Below the pieces are notes generated by a model that saw nothing but the letters and a program-made list of their open reading frames with translations, had not been told where the DNA came from and did no database searches. A stretch of DNA of 64,000 bases. It comes from Amycolatopsis sp. WQ 127309. Its GTDB lineage: Bacteria > Actinomycetota > Actinomycetes > Mycobacteriales > Pseudonocardiaceae. Position numbers and translations under genes: made by a program. How positions within the stretch are numbered: the stretch's first letter is position 1; the number at the start of each line of letters is the position of its first letter. Positions 18,517 to 26,061 of the stretch are shown one piece after another. The stretch is taken from positions 5,221,001-5,285,000 of the forward strand of contig NZ_CP095481.1 in assembly GCF_023023025.1 (NCBI RefSeq), in the 5' to 3' direction.

Positions 18517-18543
18517 CGGTGCGCCGCGGCTCGCGGCGCACCG
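18517..18543 (-). terminator. Hairpin in the gluB-gluC interval
   Basis: A perfect 12-bp GC-rich stem (18517-18528 with 18532-18543) and a 3-nt loop lie 19 nt after the gluB stop. Such elements usually cause partial termination or protect the upstream mRNA, so that the binding protein is made in excess over the permeases. Confidence 0.65.
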
Positions 18544-18561
18544 TTCAACTTCGGATGCGGG

Positions 18562-19416
18562 TCAGGGCGCGATCGCCGGCACGGCCGGGATCTTGTAGCC
18601 CGACGGGCCGACGTTGGTCTGCAGGGACTTCTCCCAGGACCCGTCCTGCTCCATGGCCTGGATCGCCTTGTTGACGGCGGCCTTGCCGTCGGCGTCGTCC
18701 TTCTTCAGGCCGACGCCGTAGTTCTCGTCGGTGAAGCCCTTGCCGACCAGCTTCAGCTTGCCGGGCTGCTGCGCGGCGTAACCGGCGAGGATGACGTCGT
18801 CGGTGGTCATCGCGTCGACGCTGCCGTTCAGGAGCGAGGTCACGCAGTCGGTGTACTTGCCCACCTCCTGCAGCTGCACCTCCTTGGCGTACTTCGTCTT
18901 CACGTTCTGGGCCGGGGTCGAGCCCTTGACCGAGCAGAGCTTCTTGTTGCCGGTCAGCGACTCGGGGCCGGTGATGTCGGTGTTGTCCGACCGCACCAGC
19001 AGGTCCTGGTGCGCGATGAAGTACGGGCCGCCGAAGGAGACGTCGTTCTTGCGCTTGTCGGTGATCGAGTAGGTGGCGACGATGAAGTCGACCTCACCCT
19101 TCTTGATCAGGTCCTCGCGCTGCGCGGACTGCGCTTCCTTCCAGGTGATCCCCGACTCTTCCACGCCGAGCTGCTTCGCGATGTACTTCGCGACGTCGAC
19201 GTCGAAGCCGGCGTAGGAGCCGTCCGGCTTCTTCAGGCCGAGGCCCGGCTGGTCGAACTTGATGCCGATGGTCAGCTTCTTGTTGTCCTTGGCCCGCTGG
19301 ACCAGGTTCTTGTCGCCGCTCGCGCCGCTGCTGCCGGACCCGCCGCCGCAGGCCGTCAGGGCCAGACCGGCGGCCATGACGACCGCACCCGTCTGCAGAA
19401 CTCGACTCAACCGCAT
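18562..19416 (-). CDS. gluB: Glutamate ABC transporter substrate-binding lipoprotein
   Basis: A 284-aa extracytoplasmic binding protein. The N-terminus is a lipoprotein signal (AAGLALTACGGG, lipobox LTAC), so Cys23 is the anchor. The mature part is a family 3 periplasmic binding fold with FDVDVAKYIAKQLG and VDFIVATYSITDKR. Family members bind glutamate or related polar amino acids. It lies 67 bp after gluA. Confidence 0.92.
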   Translation of the reverse strand: MRLSRVLQTGAVVMAAGLALTACGGGSGSSGASGDKNLVQRAKDNKKLTIGIKFDQPGLGLKKPDGSYAGFDVDVAKYIAKQLGVEESGITWKEAQSAQREDLIKKGEVDFIVATYSITDKRKNDVSFGGPYFIAHQDLLVRSDNTDITGPESLTGNKKLCSVKGSTPAQNVKTKYAKEVQLQEVGKYTDCVTSLLNGSVDAMTTDDVILAGYAAQQPGKLKLVGKGFTDENYGVGLKKDDADGKAAVNKAIQAMEQDGSWEKSLQTNVGPSGYKIPAVPAIAP

Positions 19417-19483
19417 CGTCTCTCAGGTTTCCTTCCGAATCTCGTCCGGCGATGGCCGGAGGAAAAGTGCTCAGTGGGGTTTG

Positions 19484-20236
19484 TCAGTGGGTCAGGATCT
19501 TGCCGAGGAAGTCCTTCGCGCGCTCGCTCTTCGGCGCGGTGAAGAACTCCTCCGGCGTCGTGTCCTCGACGATTTCGCCGTCGGCCATGAAGATCACCCG
19601 ATCGGCTGCCCTGCGGGCGAAACCCATCTCGTGGGTGACGACCAGCATGGTCATGCCGTCCTTGGCCAGGCCCGTCATGACGTCCAGGACCTCCTGGACC
19701 ATCTCCGGGTCCAGGGCCGAGGTCGGCTCGTCGAACAGCATGACCTTGGGCCGCATCGCCAGCGCCCGCGCGATGGCGACGCGCTGCTGCTGGCCACCCG
19801 AGAGCTGCGCCGGGTACTTGTCCGCCTGGTTGGCGATCCCGACGCGCTCCAGCAGCTCCATCGCGGTCTTGCGGGCTTCGTCCTTCGAGGCCTTGCGGAC
19901 CTTCGTCGGCGCCAGCATCACGTTCTCGACGATGGTCTTGTGCGCGAACAGGTTGAACGACTGGAACACCATGCCGACGTCGGCGCGCAGGGCGGCCAGC
20001 GCCTTGCCCTCCGCCGGCAGCGGCGTGCCGTCGACGGCGATCTCGCCCGAGTTGATGGGCTCGAGCCGGTTGATGGCCCGGCAGAGCGTCGACTTGCCGG
20101 ACCCCGACGGGCCCAGCACCACCACGACCTGGCCGCGAGGCACCTCGAGCGTGATCTCCCTGAGCACGTGCAGGTCGCCGAAGTACTTGTTCACGGCGGA
20201 CGCCTTGATCATCGGCGCCGCCACCTCCGCGGTCAT
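19484..20236 (-). CDS. gluA: Glutamate ABC transporter ATP-binding protein
   Basis: A 250-aa ABC ATPase: Walker [10 protein letters not shown], signature [15 protein letters not shown], Walker [15 protein letters not shown] and the switch His in VVTHEMG. GGAGG stands 5 nt before the ATG at 20236. It is first in the order gluA-B-C-D and so is next to the promoter in the 280-bp interval shared with the divergent response-regulator gene. Confidence 0.93.
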   Translation of the reverse strand: MTAEVAAPMIKASAVNKYFGDLHVLREITLEVPRGQVVVVLGPSGSGKSTLCRAINRLEPINSGEIAVDGTPLPAEGKALAALRADVGMVFQSFNLFAHKTIVENVMLAPTKVRKASKDEARKTAMELLERVGIANQADKYPAQLSGGQQQRVAIARALAMRPKVMLFDEPTSALDPEMVQEVLDVMTGLAKDGMTMLVVTHEMGFARRAADRVIFMADGEIVEDTTPEEFFTAPKSERAKDFLGKILTH

Positions 20237-20516
20237 CTGGCCTCCAGAGCTGTTTCGTACCGGCAAGTGGGTGTGGGTCACCACGCGATGGCGGAAACCT
20301 ACCGCCGCCCTCCGGGTTGGCAAGGCCGCTTGACCAATACTTAGGGTTTCAAGTGGGTATCGATGTCCTTTTGGCGAGTATTGATGCCTTCGTGACTTCC
20401 GTCGAGCCGAACTCACGGAGAGTCACCATCCGGGTGTCCGGTGCGGTCGCCGCGGCGACGTCCTAGAGTTCTTCGCTACCGGCTGGGGTGAAGCCGGTCA
20501 CGCGGAGGGTGGACGG

Positions 20517-21194
20517 GTGCGGGTGCTGCTGGTGGAGGACGACGACCGGGTCGCGGGTGCGCTCATCCCGGCGCTGACCCGGCGCGGCCTGGCGATCGCC
20601 CGGCTCGCGTCCGGTGCCGGGGTGCTGGAGCGGGTGCACGAGGTCGACGTCGTCCTGCTCGACCTCGGCCTGCCGGACATCGACGGCGTGACGCTGTGCC
20701 GCCAGATCCGCGCGGTCAGCGACGTCGCGATCATCGTGGTCTCGGCCCGCGGCGAGGTCGACGACCGGATCCAGGGCCTGCGCGCGGGCGCCGACGACTA
20801 CCTCGTCAAGCCCTACGACGTCGAAGAGCTGATGGCCCGGGTCGAGGCGGTGCGCCGCCGCCGCGGCGAGCACGGCGGGTCCGCCGAGCCGGTGGTGATC
20901 CGGGCCGGCGACGTCAGCGTCGACCTGTCCCGGCACGAGGTGCTGGTCGACGGGCAGGCGATCGCGTTGTCCCGCAAGGAGTTCCAGGTGCTCGCCCTGG
21001 TGGCGGGCGCGCGCGGCAACGTCTGCTCGCGCGAGCACGTGCTCACCGAGGTGTGGGGGCACCGCGGGCCGGCGGAGAGCCGGTCGCTCGACGTCCACGT
21101 CGCGACGCTGCGGACCAAGCTCGGCCGCCCGGCGCTGATCGAGACGGTGCGCGGGGTCGGCTACCGCCTCGGCGGCCAGGCCGCCCGGAGCTGA
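20517..21194 (+). CDS. OmpR-family response regulator
   Basis: A 225-aa two-component regulator. The receiver domain has VEDDD, the phospho-acceptor Asp49 in VVLLDLGLPD, Ser/Ala in VVSARG and Lys98 in YLVKPYD. The C-terminal winged helix (about 125-220) ends with the OmpR pattern TVRGVGYRLGG. GTG start preceded by GGAGGG. The histidine kinase gene follows 3 bp later. The neighbouring transporter genes suggest control of carboxylate or amino-acid uptake. Confidence 0.93.
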   Translation: MRVLLVEDDDRVAGALIPALTRRGLAIARLASGAGVLERVHEVDVVLLDLGLPDIDGVTLCRQIRAVSDVAIIVVSARGEVDDRIQGLRAGADDYLVKPYDVEELMARVEAVRRRRGEHGGSAEPVVIRAGDVSVDLSRHEVLVDGQAIALSRKEFQVLALVAGARGNVCSREHVLTEVWGHRGPAESRSLDVHVATLRTKLGRPALIETVRGVGYRLGGQAARS

Positions 21195-21197
21195 CGG

Positions 21198-22595
21198 GTG
21201 CGCGTCCGGCTGCAGGGCATCGTGCTGACGCTGGTGGCGTTGCTCGTGTTCGGCCTCGGCATCCCGCTCGCCGCGACGATCGCCGCGGGCGCCCAGCAGG
21301 ACCTGTTCCTCGACCGGCTGACCGACACCGCGCGGTTCGCCTCGCTCGCGCAACGCCCGCTGCTGGACAACAAGCCCCAGCTGATCGACCCCGACCTGCG
21401 CCGCTACACCGAGGTGTACGGCGTGCAGGTGGTCGTGGTCAACCAGGACGGCACCGTGGTCGGCTCCTCGCTCGGCTCCGGCGCCGCCCGGATCGACCTC
21501 AAGGCCGCGCGGATCACCGGCCCGGTCCACGAGGCGCTCGCCGGCCGCCGGTCGCAGCCCGGCGGGATGCTGCTGCCGTGGAACACCGACCCGCTGGTGC
21601 TGGCCGAACCCGTGCTGGCCGACGGCGAGGTGCGGGGCGCGGTGGTGACGGTCTCGGACACCACGGTCTCCCGCACCGACGTGCTGTGGTGGTTCCTGCT
21701 GCTGGCCGCCGGCGGGGTGCTCGCGTTCGTGCTGGCCCTGGCGGTGGCGATCCCGGTGGTCCGGTGGATCCTGCGCCCGGTGAAGCGGCTCGACGACGCG
21801 ACCGGCGCGCTGGTCGCGTCCGTGGTCGGCGGGCGGGCGGCCGAGCCGGTGGGGGAGGGCGGCGGGCCGCCGGAGCTGCGGCAGCTCGGGCGCTCCTTCG
21901 ACCGGATGGCCGAGAGCGTGTCCGGCGCGCTGGAGGCGCAGCGGGTGTTCGTCGCCGACGCGTCGCACCAGCTGCGCAACCCGCTCACCGCGCTCAAGAT
22001 CCGGCTCGGCAACCTCGACGGCCACGTCGACGACGAGGCCGCGGCCGCGGACCTCGAAGCCGCCCGGATCGACGCCGGCCGGCTGCACCAGATCCTCGAC
22101 GGCCTGCTGTCGATGGCCCGCGCCGAGGCCTCCGGCGGCGAGCTGGACCCGCTCGACCTCGGCGAGGCCGTCGCCGAGCGCGTCGCGGACTGGTCGGTGG
22201 TCGGCGAAGCGCGCGACGTGCGGCTCGTGGTGGACGTCTCCGGCGACGGCGTCCGGGTGCGGATGCCCCCGCGCGGCGCCGAGACGATCCTGGACGCGCT
22301 GCTGGACAACGCGCTGAAGTTCACCGCCGCCGGCACCGAGATCCGGATCGGCGTCACCCGCGAGGGCGACGAGGTCCGGCTGGCGGTCCGCGACCACGGC
22401 CCCGGCCTGCGGCCCGACGAGCTCGACCGGGCGCTCGACCGGTTCTGGCGCAGCAGCGCGCACCAGAACGTGCCGGGTTCGGGGCTCGGCCTGGCGATCG
22501 TCAGCGAGATCGTCGCGCACTCCTACGGCAAGCTGGCCCTCGACCTGCCCGAGGGCGGCGGCCTGCGGATCACGATGACGTTCCCGGCCGTCTGA
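21198..22595 (+). CDS. Sensor histidine kinase
   Basis: A 465-aa membrane kinase. Helix 1 is at about 8-30, an extracytoplasmic sensor region at about 31-160, helix 2 at about 163-190, then HAMP, the dimerisation box VADASHQLRNPLTALK with phospho-His257, and an ATPase domain with DNALKFT (N box), DHGPG (G1) and GSGLGLAI (G2). The sensor size and the adjacent TAXI-binding protein resemble tricarboxylate-sensing systems of the TctDE type; that link is inference. Confidence 0.92.
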   Translation: MRVRLQGIVLTLVALLVFGLGIPLAATIAAGAQQDLFLDRLTDTARFASLAQRPLLDNKPQLIDPDLRRYTEVYGVQVVVVNQDGTVVGSSLGSGAARIDLKAARITGPVHEALAGRRSQPGGMLLPWNTDPLVLAEPVLADGEVRGAVVTVSDTTVSRTDVLWWFLLLAAGGVLAFVLALAVAIPVVRWILRPVKRLDDATGALVASVVGGRAAEPVGEGGGPPELRQLGRSFDRMAESVSGALEAQRVFVADASHQLRNPLTALKIRLGNLDGHVDDEAAAADLEAARIDAGRLHQILDGLLSMARAEASGGELDPLDLGEAVAERVADWSVVGEARDVRLVVDVSGDGVRVRMPPRGAETILDALLDNALKFTAAGTEIRIGVTREGDEVRLAVRDHGPGLRPDELDRALDRFWRSSAHQNVPGSGLGLAIVSEIVAHSYGKLALDLPEGGGLRITMTFPAV

Positions 22596-22600
22596 GCGCG

Positions 22601-23539
22601 TCAGTCCTTCTGCGCGCGGTAGTACCGGAGCGCGCCGGGGTGCAGCGGGATCGGCTGCGTCTCGATGCCCGGGTGGATGTCGATCGAGAGCGCCGCCGGG
22701 TTGGCCCGCGCGAGCTCCGCGCGGGCGTCGAACAGGCCGCGGACCAGGGCCTCGGCGACGTCGTCGGACATCGCGGCCGGCACCACCAGGAAGTTCGGCA
22801 CCAGCAGCGTCGTGACCGGGCCGTCCTGGTTGTACATGCTCGCCGGGATGGACGCGGTCCCGTACACCTGGTTGAGGGTCTGCATCCGCGGCATCTGGTC
22901 GGCGATGTCGAGCAGGCGCAGGGACTTCGTGTCGTTCTGGCCGGCGATCAACGGCGTCGGCAGCCCGCCGGACCAGAAGAAGGCGTCGACGTCGCCGGTC
23001 AGCAGCGCCTTCACCGAGTCTTCGAGCCCGCGTGTGGTCGTTGTGCTGACCGAGCCGGTCAGCTCGGCGGCCTGCAGCAGCCGGCTGGCGATGTACTCGA
23101 CGCCGGACGCGGGCAAGCCGATCGCGATCCGCTTGCCGCGCAGGTCGGTGACGGAGTGGATGGCGGAGTCGGTGCGCACGACGATGTGCAGGTAGTCGTC
23201 GTGGATCCGGGCGAGCGTCCGCAGCCCGGGGTTCTTCTTGTAGGTGTCGGCCGCGACGTCGGCGGCGACGAACCCGACGTCGGCGGCGCCCGACAGGACC
23301 TTGGCGACGTTGTCGGGGGAGCCCTGGGTCTGCAGCACCTGCGGCCGCTCGATGTCCAGGCCGGACTGCCAGGCGGTGGCGAGGGTCTGCGCGAGCGTGT
23401 CGTAGACGCCGCCCGGGTTGCCGGCGGCGATCCGCAGCCGGAGGCCCGCGAAGCCGGAGGAGCACCCGGTCAGCAGCGCGGCGAAGGTGAGCAGGGCGGC
23501 CGCCATCGCGAGCGCGCGCTTCCGCCGGGTCCGGGCCAC
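22601..23539 (-). CDS. TAXI-family TRAP transporter solute-binding lipoprotein
   Basis: A 312-aa exported binding protein: signal with lipobox LLTGCSSG, then IAAGNPGGVYDTLAQTLATAW, the hallmark of TAXI proteins, and ADVGFVAADVAADT. TAXI proteins usually feed a fused TRAP membrane subunit, which is absent here. It ends 5 bp from the kinase gene, convergent with it. It may deliver ligand to the kinase sensor, or to a permease encoded elsewhere. Confidence 0.88.
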   Translation of the reverse strand: MARTRRKRALAMAAALLTFAALLTGCSSGFAGLRLRIAAGNPGGVYDTLAQTLATAWQSGLDIERPQVLQTQGSPDNVAKVLSGAADVGFVAADVAADTYKKNPGLRTLARIHDDYLHIVVRTDSAIHSVTDLRGKRIAIGLPASGVEYIASRLLQAAELTGSVSTTTTRGLEDSVKALLTGDVDAFFWSGGLPTPLIAGQNDTKSLRLLDIADQMPRMQTLNQVYGTASIPASMYNQDGPVTTLLVPNFLVVPAAMSDDVAEALVRGLFDARAELARANPAALSIDIHPGIETQPIPLHPGALRYYRAQKD

Positions 23540-23587
23540 GGCCTGATCGTGCCAGACGCCGTGGCCCGCGCACGCCCGAAGCCGGGA

Positions 23588-24028
23588 TCAGGTGTGCTGC
23601 AGGACTCGCGCGATCGCCGTGGGGTCGGCCGACGTGGCGAGCGTGTCGAGGTGCCCGGGGTTGAGGAACGTGGCCGTCAGCCGGCAGAGGATTTCCACTT
23701 GGGTACTCGCCGGAGCGGCGACGGCGACGGCGATCGAAACCTCTTCGTCGTCCCAAGGAATGGGCGCGGCGAAACGGGCGAACACCATTCCTTCGCCGGT
23801 GAGCAGGTAGTCGTGTGTGTGCAGTGCGTGAGGGACGGCGATCCCGTGTCCGAGATAGGTGGAAAAGCGGCGTTCGCGCGCGACGAGGGAGTCGGCGTAC
23901 CCGGTGTGGGCGGCGCCGGTCCGTTCGAGCTCGGCACCCAGGTGGGCCACGGCTTCCCAGCGTGAGGCCACTTTCACGTCGAGGTGTACGGCGTGGACGG
24001 TCAGTGCGGATTGCCGCGTGCTCATCAT
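23588..24028 (-). CDS. Orphan PTS EIIA component, mannitol/fructose type
   Basis: A 146-aa stand-alone PTS_EIIA_2 domain. HGIAVPHAL at about residues 61-69 contains the phosphorylatable His67. Two ATG codons are adjacent (24028 and 24025); GAGGAAAG lies about 11 nt upstream of the first. No EIIB, EIIC, EI or HPr gene is near, so it may act with a distant transporter or as a regulatory EIIA (PtsN-like). Codon use is ordinary for the region. Confidence 0.8.
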   Translation of the reverse strand: MMSTRQSALTVHAVHLDVKVASRWEAVAHLGAELERTGAAHTGYADSLVARERRFSTYLGHGIAVPHALHTHDYLLTGEGMVFARFAAPIPWDDEEVSIAVAVAAPASTQVEILCRLTATFLNPGHLDTLATSADPTAIARVLQHT

Positions 24029-24349
24029 TTTCGTTCTTTCCTCGGCGTTCTTCGGCGCTCTCTGCGGGATGGGGAAACGATAGGCAGGGAAGGATGTTTC
24101 GGCGATGTTTCCGTAAGGTATCTCACAGCGTTTCGCCAGGTGGGAAATTTGCCAGGTGCACACCATTGCGAAAAGGTGAAACGCATTTCGAATGCGGTGA
24201 ATGGTGCTTTGTCAAGCTTTTCCGCGGAAGACTGGGGAAATCCGGGTTCGCCCGCGTCGGGGTGAGCGAGGTAACTGGTTGTTGACTTGCGGCGCCGGGC
24301 AAGCCTACCTTGTAACTATCCAGTTAGATACCGGACGGGAGCGACAGGC
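24029..24349. other. Intergenic region between the EIIA gene and the SDR-TetR pair
   Basis: This 321-bp divergent region is AT-richer than its surroundings. It holds an inverted repeat CGCATT-TCG-AATGCG at 24182-24196, a direct repeat of GCCAGGTG around 24139-24160, and at its right end the promoter-operator listed separately. No coding potential beyond short frames was seen. Confidence 0.6.
24282..24326 (+). promoter_or_regulatory. Promoter and TetR-type operator of the SDR-TetR pair
   Basis: TTGACT at 24282-24287 and TACCTT at 24306-24311 are spaced 18 bp, as -35 and -10. Immediately after is the palindrome TAACT-ATCC-AGTTA (24313-24326), placed to block the polymerase. A further TAACTGGTT lies at 24272, overlapping the -35 side. 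The TetR protein two genes downstream is the obvious ligand, giving a self-regulated operon. Confidence 0.65.
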
Positions 24350-25057
24350 ATGACAACAACGCTGGTCACCGGCGCGAACAAGGGCATCGGCTACGAAACG
24401 GCACGTCAGCTCGTCGCCGCCGGGCACACCGTGTACGTCGGCGCGCGGGACGCCGAGCGCGGGCAGGCGGCGGCCGGCCGGCTGGGCGCGCGGTTCGTGC
24501 AGCTGGACGTCACCGACGACGCGTCCGTGGCGACGGCGGTCAAGACCATCGAGGCCGGCGGCGGCTTGGACGTCCTCGTGAACAACGCCGGCGTCGAGGG
24601 GCGGCAGGCCGACGGCGGCGTGATCGGCGCCGCCGACGTGACCGCCGGCCAGGTGCGGGATCTGTTCGACACCAACGTGTTCGGGGTCGTCCGGGTCACC
24701 CGCGCGTTCCTGCCGCTGCTGCGGCGGTCGGCGGCGCCGGTGGTGGTCAACGTGAGCAGCGGCCTGGCGCGGACCGCGGACCTGGCGAACCCGGACTCGT
24801 TCACGGCCTTCTACCCGGGGATCTCGTACCCGGCGTCCAAGGCCGCGCTGAACATGGTCACCGTGCAGTACGCCAAGGCGCTCCCCGGCTTCCGGATCAA
24901 CGCCGTGGACCCCGGCTACACGAAGACCGACCTCAACCACAACAGCGGCACGCAGACCGTCGAGCAGGGCGCCGAAGCCGCCGTCCGGCTGGCCCGAACC
25001 GGCCCGGACGGTCCGACGGGCGGCTTCTTCGACGCCGCGGGCCCGGTGGCGTGGTGA
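24350..25057 (+). CDS. Short-chain dehydrogenase/reductase
   Basis: A 235-aa NADP-type SDR: TGANKGIGYETARQL cofactor loop, LVNNAGVEG, catalytic Tyr-x3-Lys in SYPASKAAL and a C-terminal FFDAAGPVAW. The TGANKGIG start is that of the carbonyl-reductase-like SDR group. Start fixed by GGGAG upstream of the ATG. It is co-transcribed with the TetR gene, which overlaps by 4 bp, so it is probably induced by a compound it reduces. Confidence 0.9.
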   Translation: MTTTLVTGANKGIGYETARQLVAAGHTVYVGARDAERGQAAAGRLGARFVQLDVTDDASVATAVKTIEAGGGLDVLVNNAGVEGRQADGGVIGAADVTAGQVRDLFDTNVFGVVRVTRAFLPLLRRSAAPVVVNVSSGLARTADLANPDSFTAFYPGISYPASKAALNMVTVQYAKALPGFRINAVDPGYTKTDLNHNSGTQTVEQGAEAAVRLARTGPDGPTGGFFDAAGPVAW

Positions 25058-25626
25058 CCACCGTCCGTCCTCGCGACGCCGCGGCCACGAAGGCCCTGCT
25101 GCTCGCGGCGGCGACGGCGGAGTTCGCCGAGCACGGGCTGGCCGGCGGCCGGATCGACCGCATCGCCGAGCGCGCGGGCGCCAACAAGCGGCTCATCTAC
25201 GTGTACTTCGGCGACAAGAACCAGCTGTTCGACGCGGTGGTCGAAGAGGAGGCCCGGGCGGTCTTCGAGGCCGCCCCGATGACCGACGGCGACCTGCGCG
25301 CCTTCGCGGCCGCGCGGTTCGACCACATGCTGGCCAACACGGCGTCCCGGCGGATCAGCACGTGGCGCACGCTGGAGCAGATCGAGCCGGCCCCCGCAGA
25401 GGTCGAGCGCTTCCGCACCCGCGTCGACGCGGTGGCGGCGGCCCAGCAGGACGGCCGGATCCGCGCGGACCTCCCGGCGGTGGACCTGTTCGCGATCGTC
25501 CTGCGCATGACGGAGAGCTGGCTGAGCGCACCGCCCGCACTGACCGCGGCGGCGAAGCCGGATCGGCTGGAGGAGCACCGGGCGGCGCTGCTGGAAGCGG
25601 TGCGGAGCGTGGTCGAACCGCGTTAG
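25054..25626 (+). CDS. TetR-family transcriptional repressor
   Basis: A 190-aa regulator with the TetR helix-turn-helix at about 18-50 (GRIDRIAERAGANKRLIYVYF) and a helical ligand domain. The GTG at 25054 overlaps the SDR stop as GTGA; another GTG one codon upstream is possible. The palindrome before the SDR gene is the likely binding site. Confidence 0.9.
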   Translation: MTTVRPRDAAATKALLLAAATAEFAEHGLAGGRIDRIAERAGANKRLIYVYFGDKNQLFDAVVEEEARAVFEAAPMTDGDLRAFAAARFDHMLANTASRRISTWRTLEQIEPAPAEVERFRTRVDAVAAAQQDGRIRADLPAVDLFAIVLRMTESWLSAPPALTAAAKPDRLEEHRAALLEAVRSVVEPR

Positions 25627-25680
25627 CGCTGCTGTGGCCGTCGTCCGGGGTGGCGTCCGGCCGGGCGGCATACTGGGGGG

Positions 25681-26004
25681 ATGAGCGAGCCGATTCCCCT
25701 GTTCCCGGTCCCGCCCATCGATCCGGCGCGCTTCGCGGCCGAGCAGCACCGGCAGTTCACCGGCATGCGGCTGCACATCGGCCGGTCCGGTGTCGCCCAC
25801 CGGGTCAGCTGGGTGCCGTGGCTGAACAGCCTGACCCTGCCGGCGCCGGCGTGCCACCAGGGCTGGTCGGGCCTGGGCGCGGGCGGCGAGGTCACGCCGA
25901 CCCACCTGGGGGTCAGCTGCCGCAAGTGCCTCCGCCTGGGCGGGGAGCCGGAGGACCCGGACCAGCGGACGCTCTTCGCCCTGCCCGGTGAGAAGGGTGC
26001 GTAG
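25681..26004 (+). CDS. Hypothetical protein with Cys motif
   Basis: A 107-aa protein with no recognised family. It starts with a Pro-rich segment (IPLFPVPPID) and ends with CRKC at about residues 80-83 plus a lone ACHQG, so metal binding is possible. Base composition is like its neighbours. It is convergent with NRPS1, 57 bp apart, and marks the left edge of the biosynthetic cluster. Confidence 0.55.
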   Translation: MSEPIPLFPVPPIDPARFAAEQHRQFTGMRLHIGRSGVAHRVSWVPWLNSLTLPAPACHQGWSGLGAGGEVTPTHLGVSCRKCLRLGGEPEDPDQRTLFALPGEKGA

Positions 26005-26061
26005 GCGGGAGCACCTTCCTGTCCGCGGAACGGCGAGCCCTGGACCGGGAACACCGCGGGC

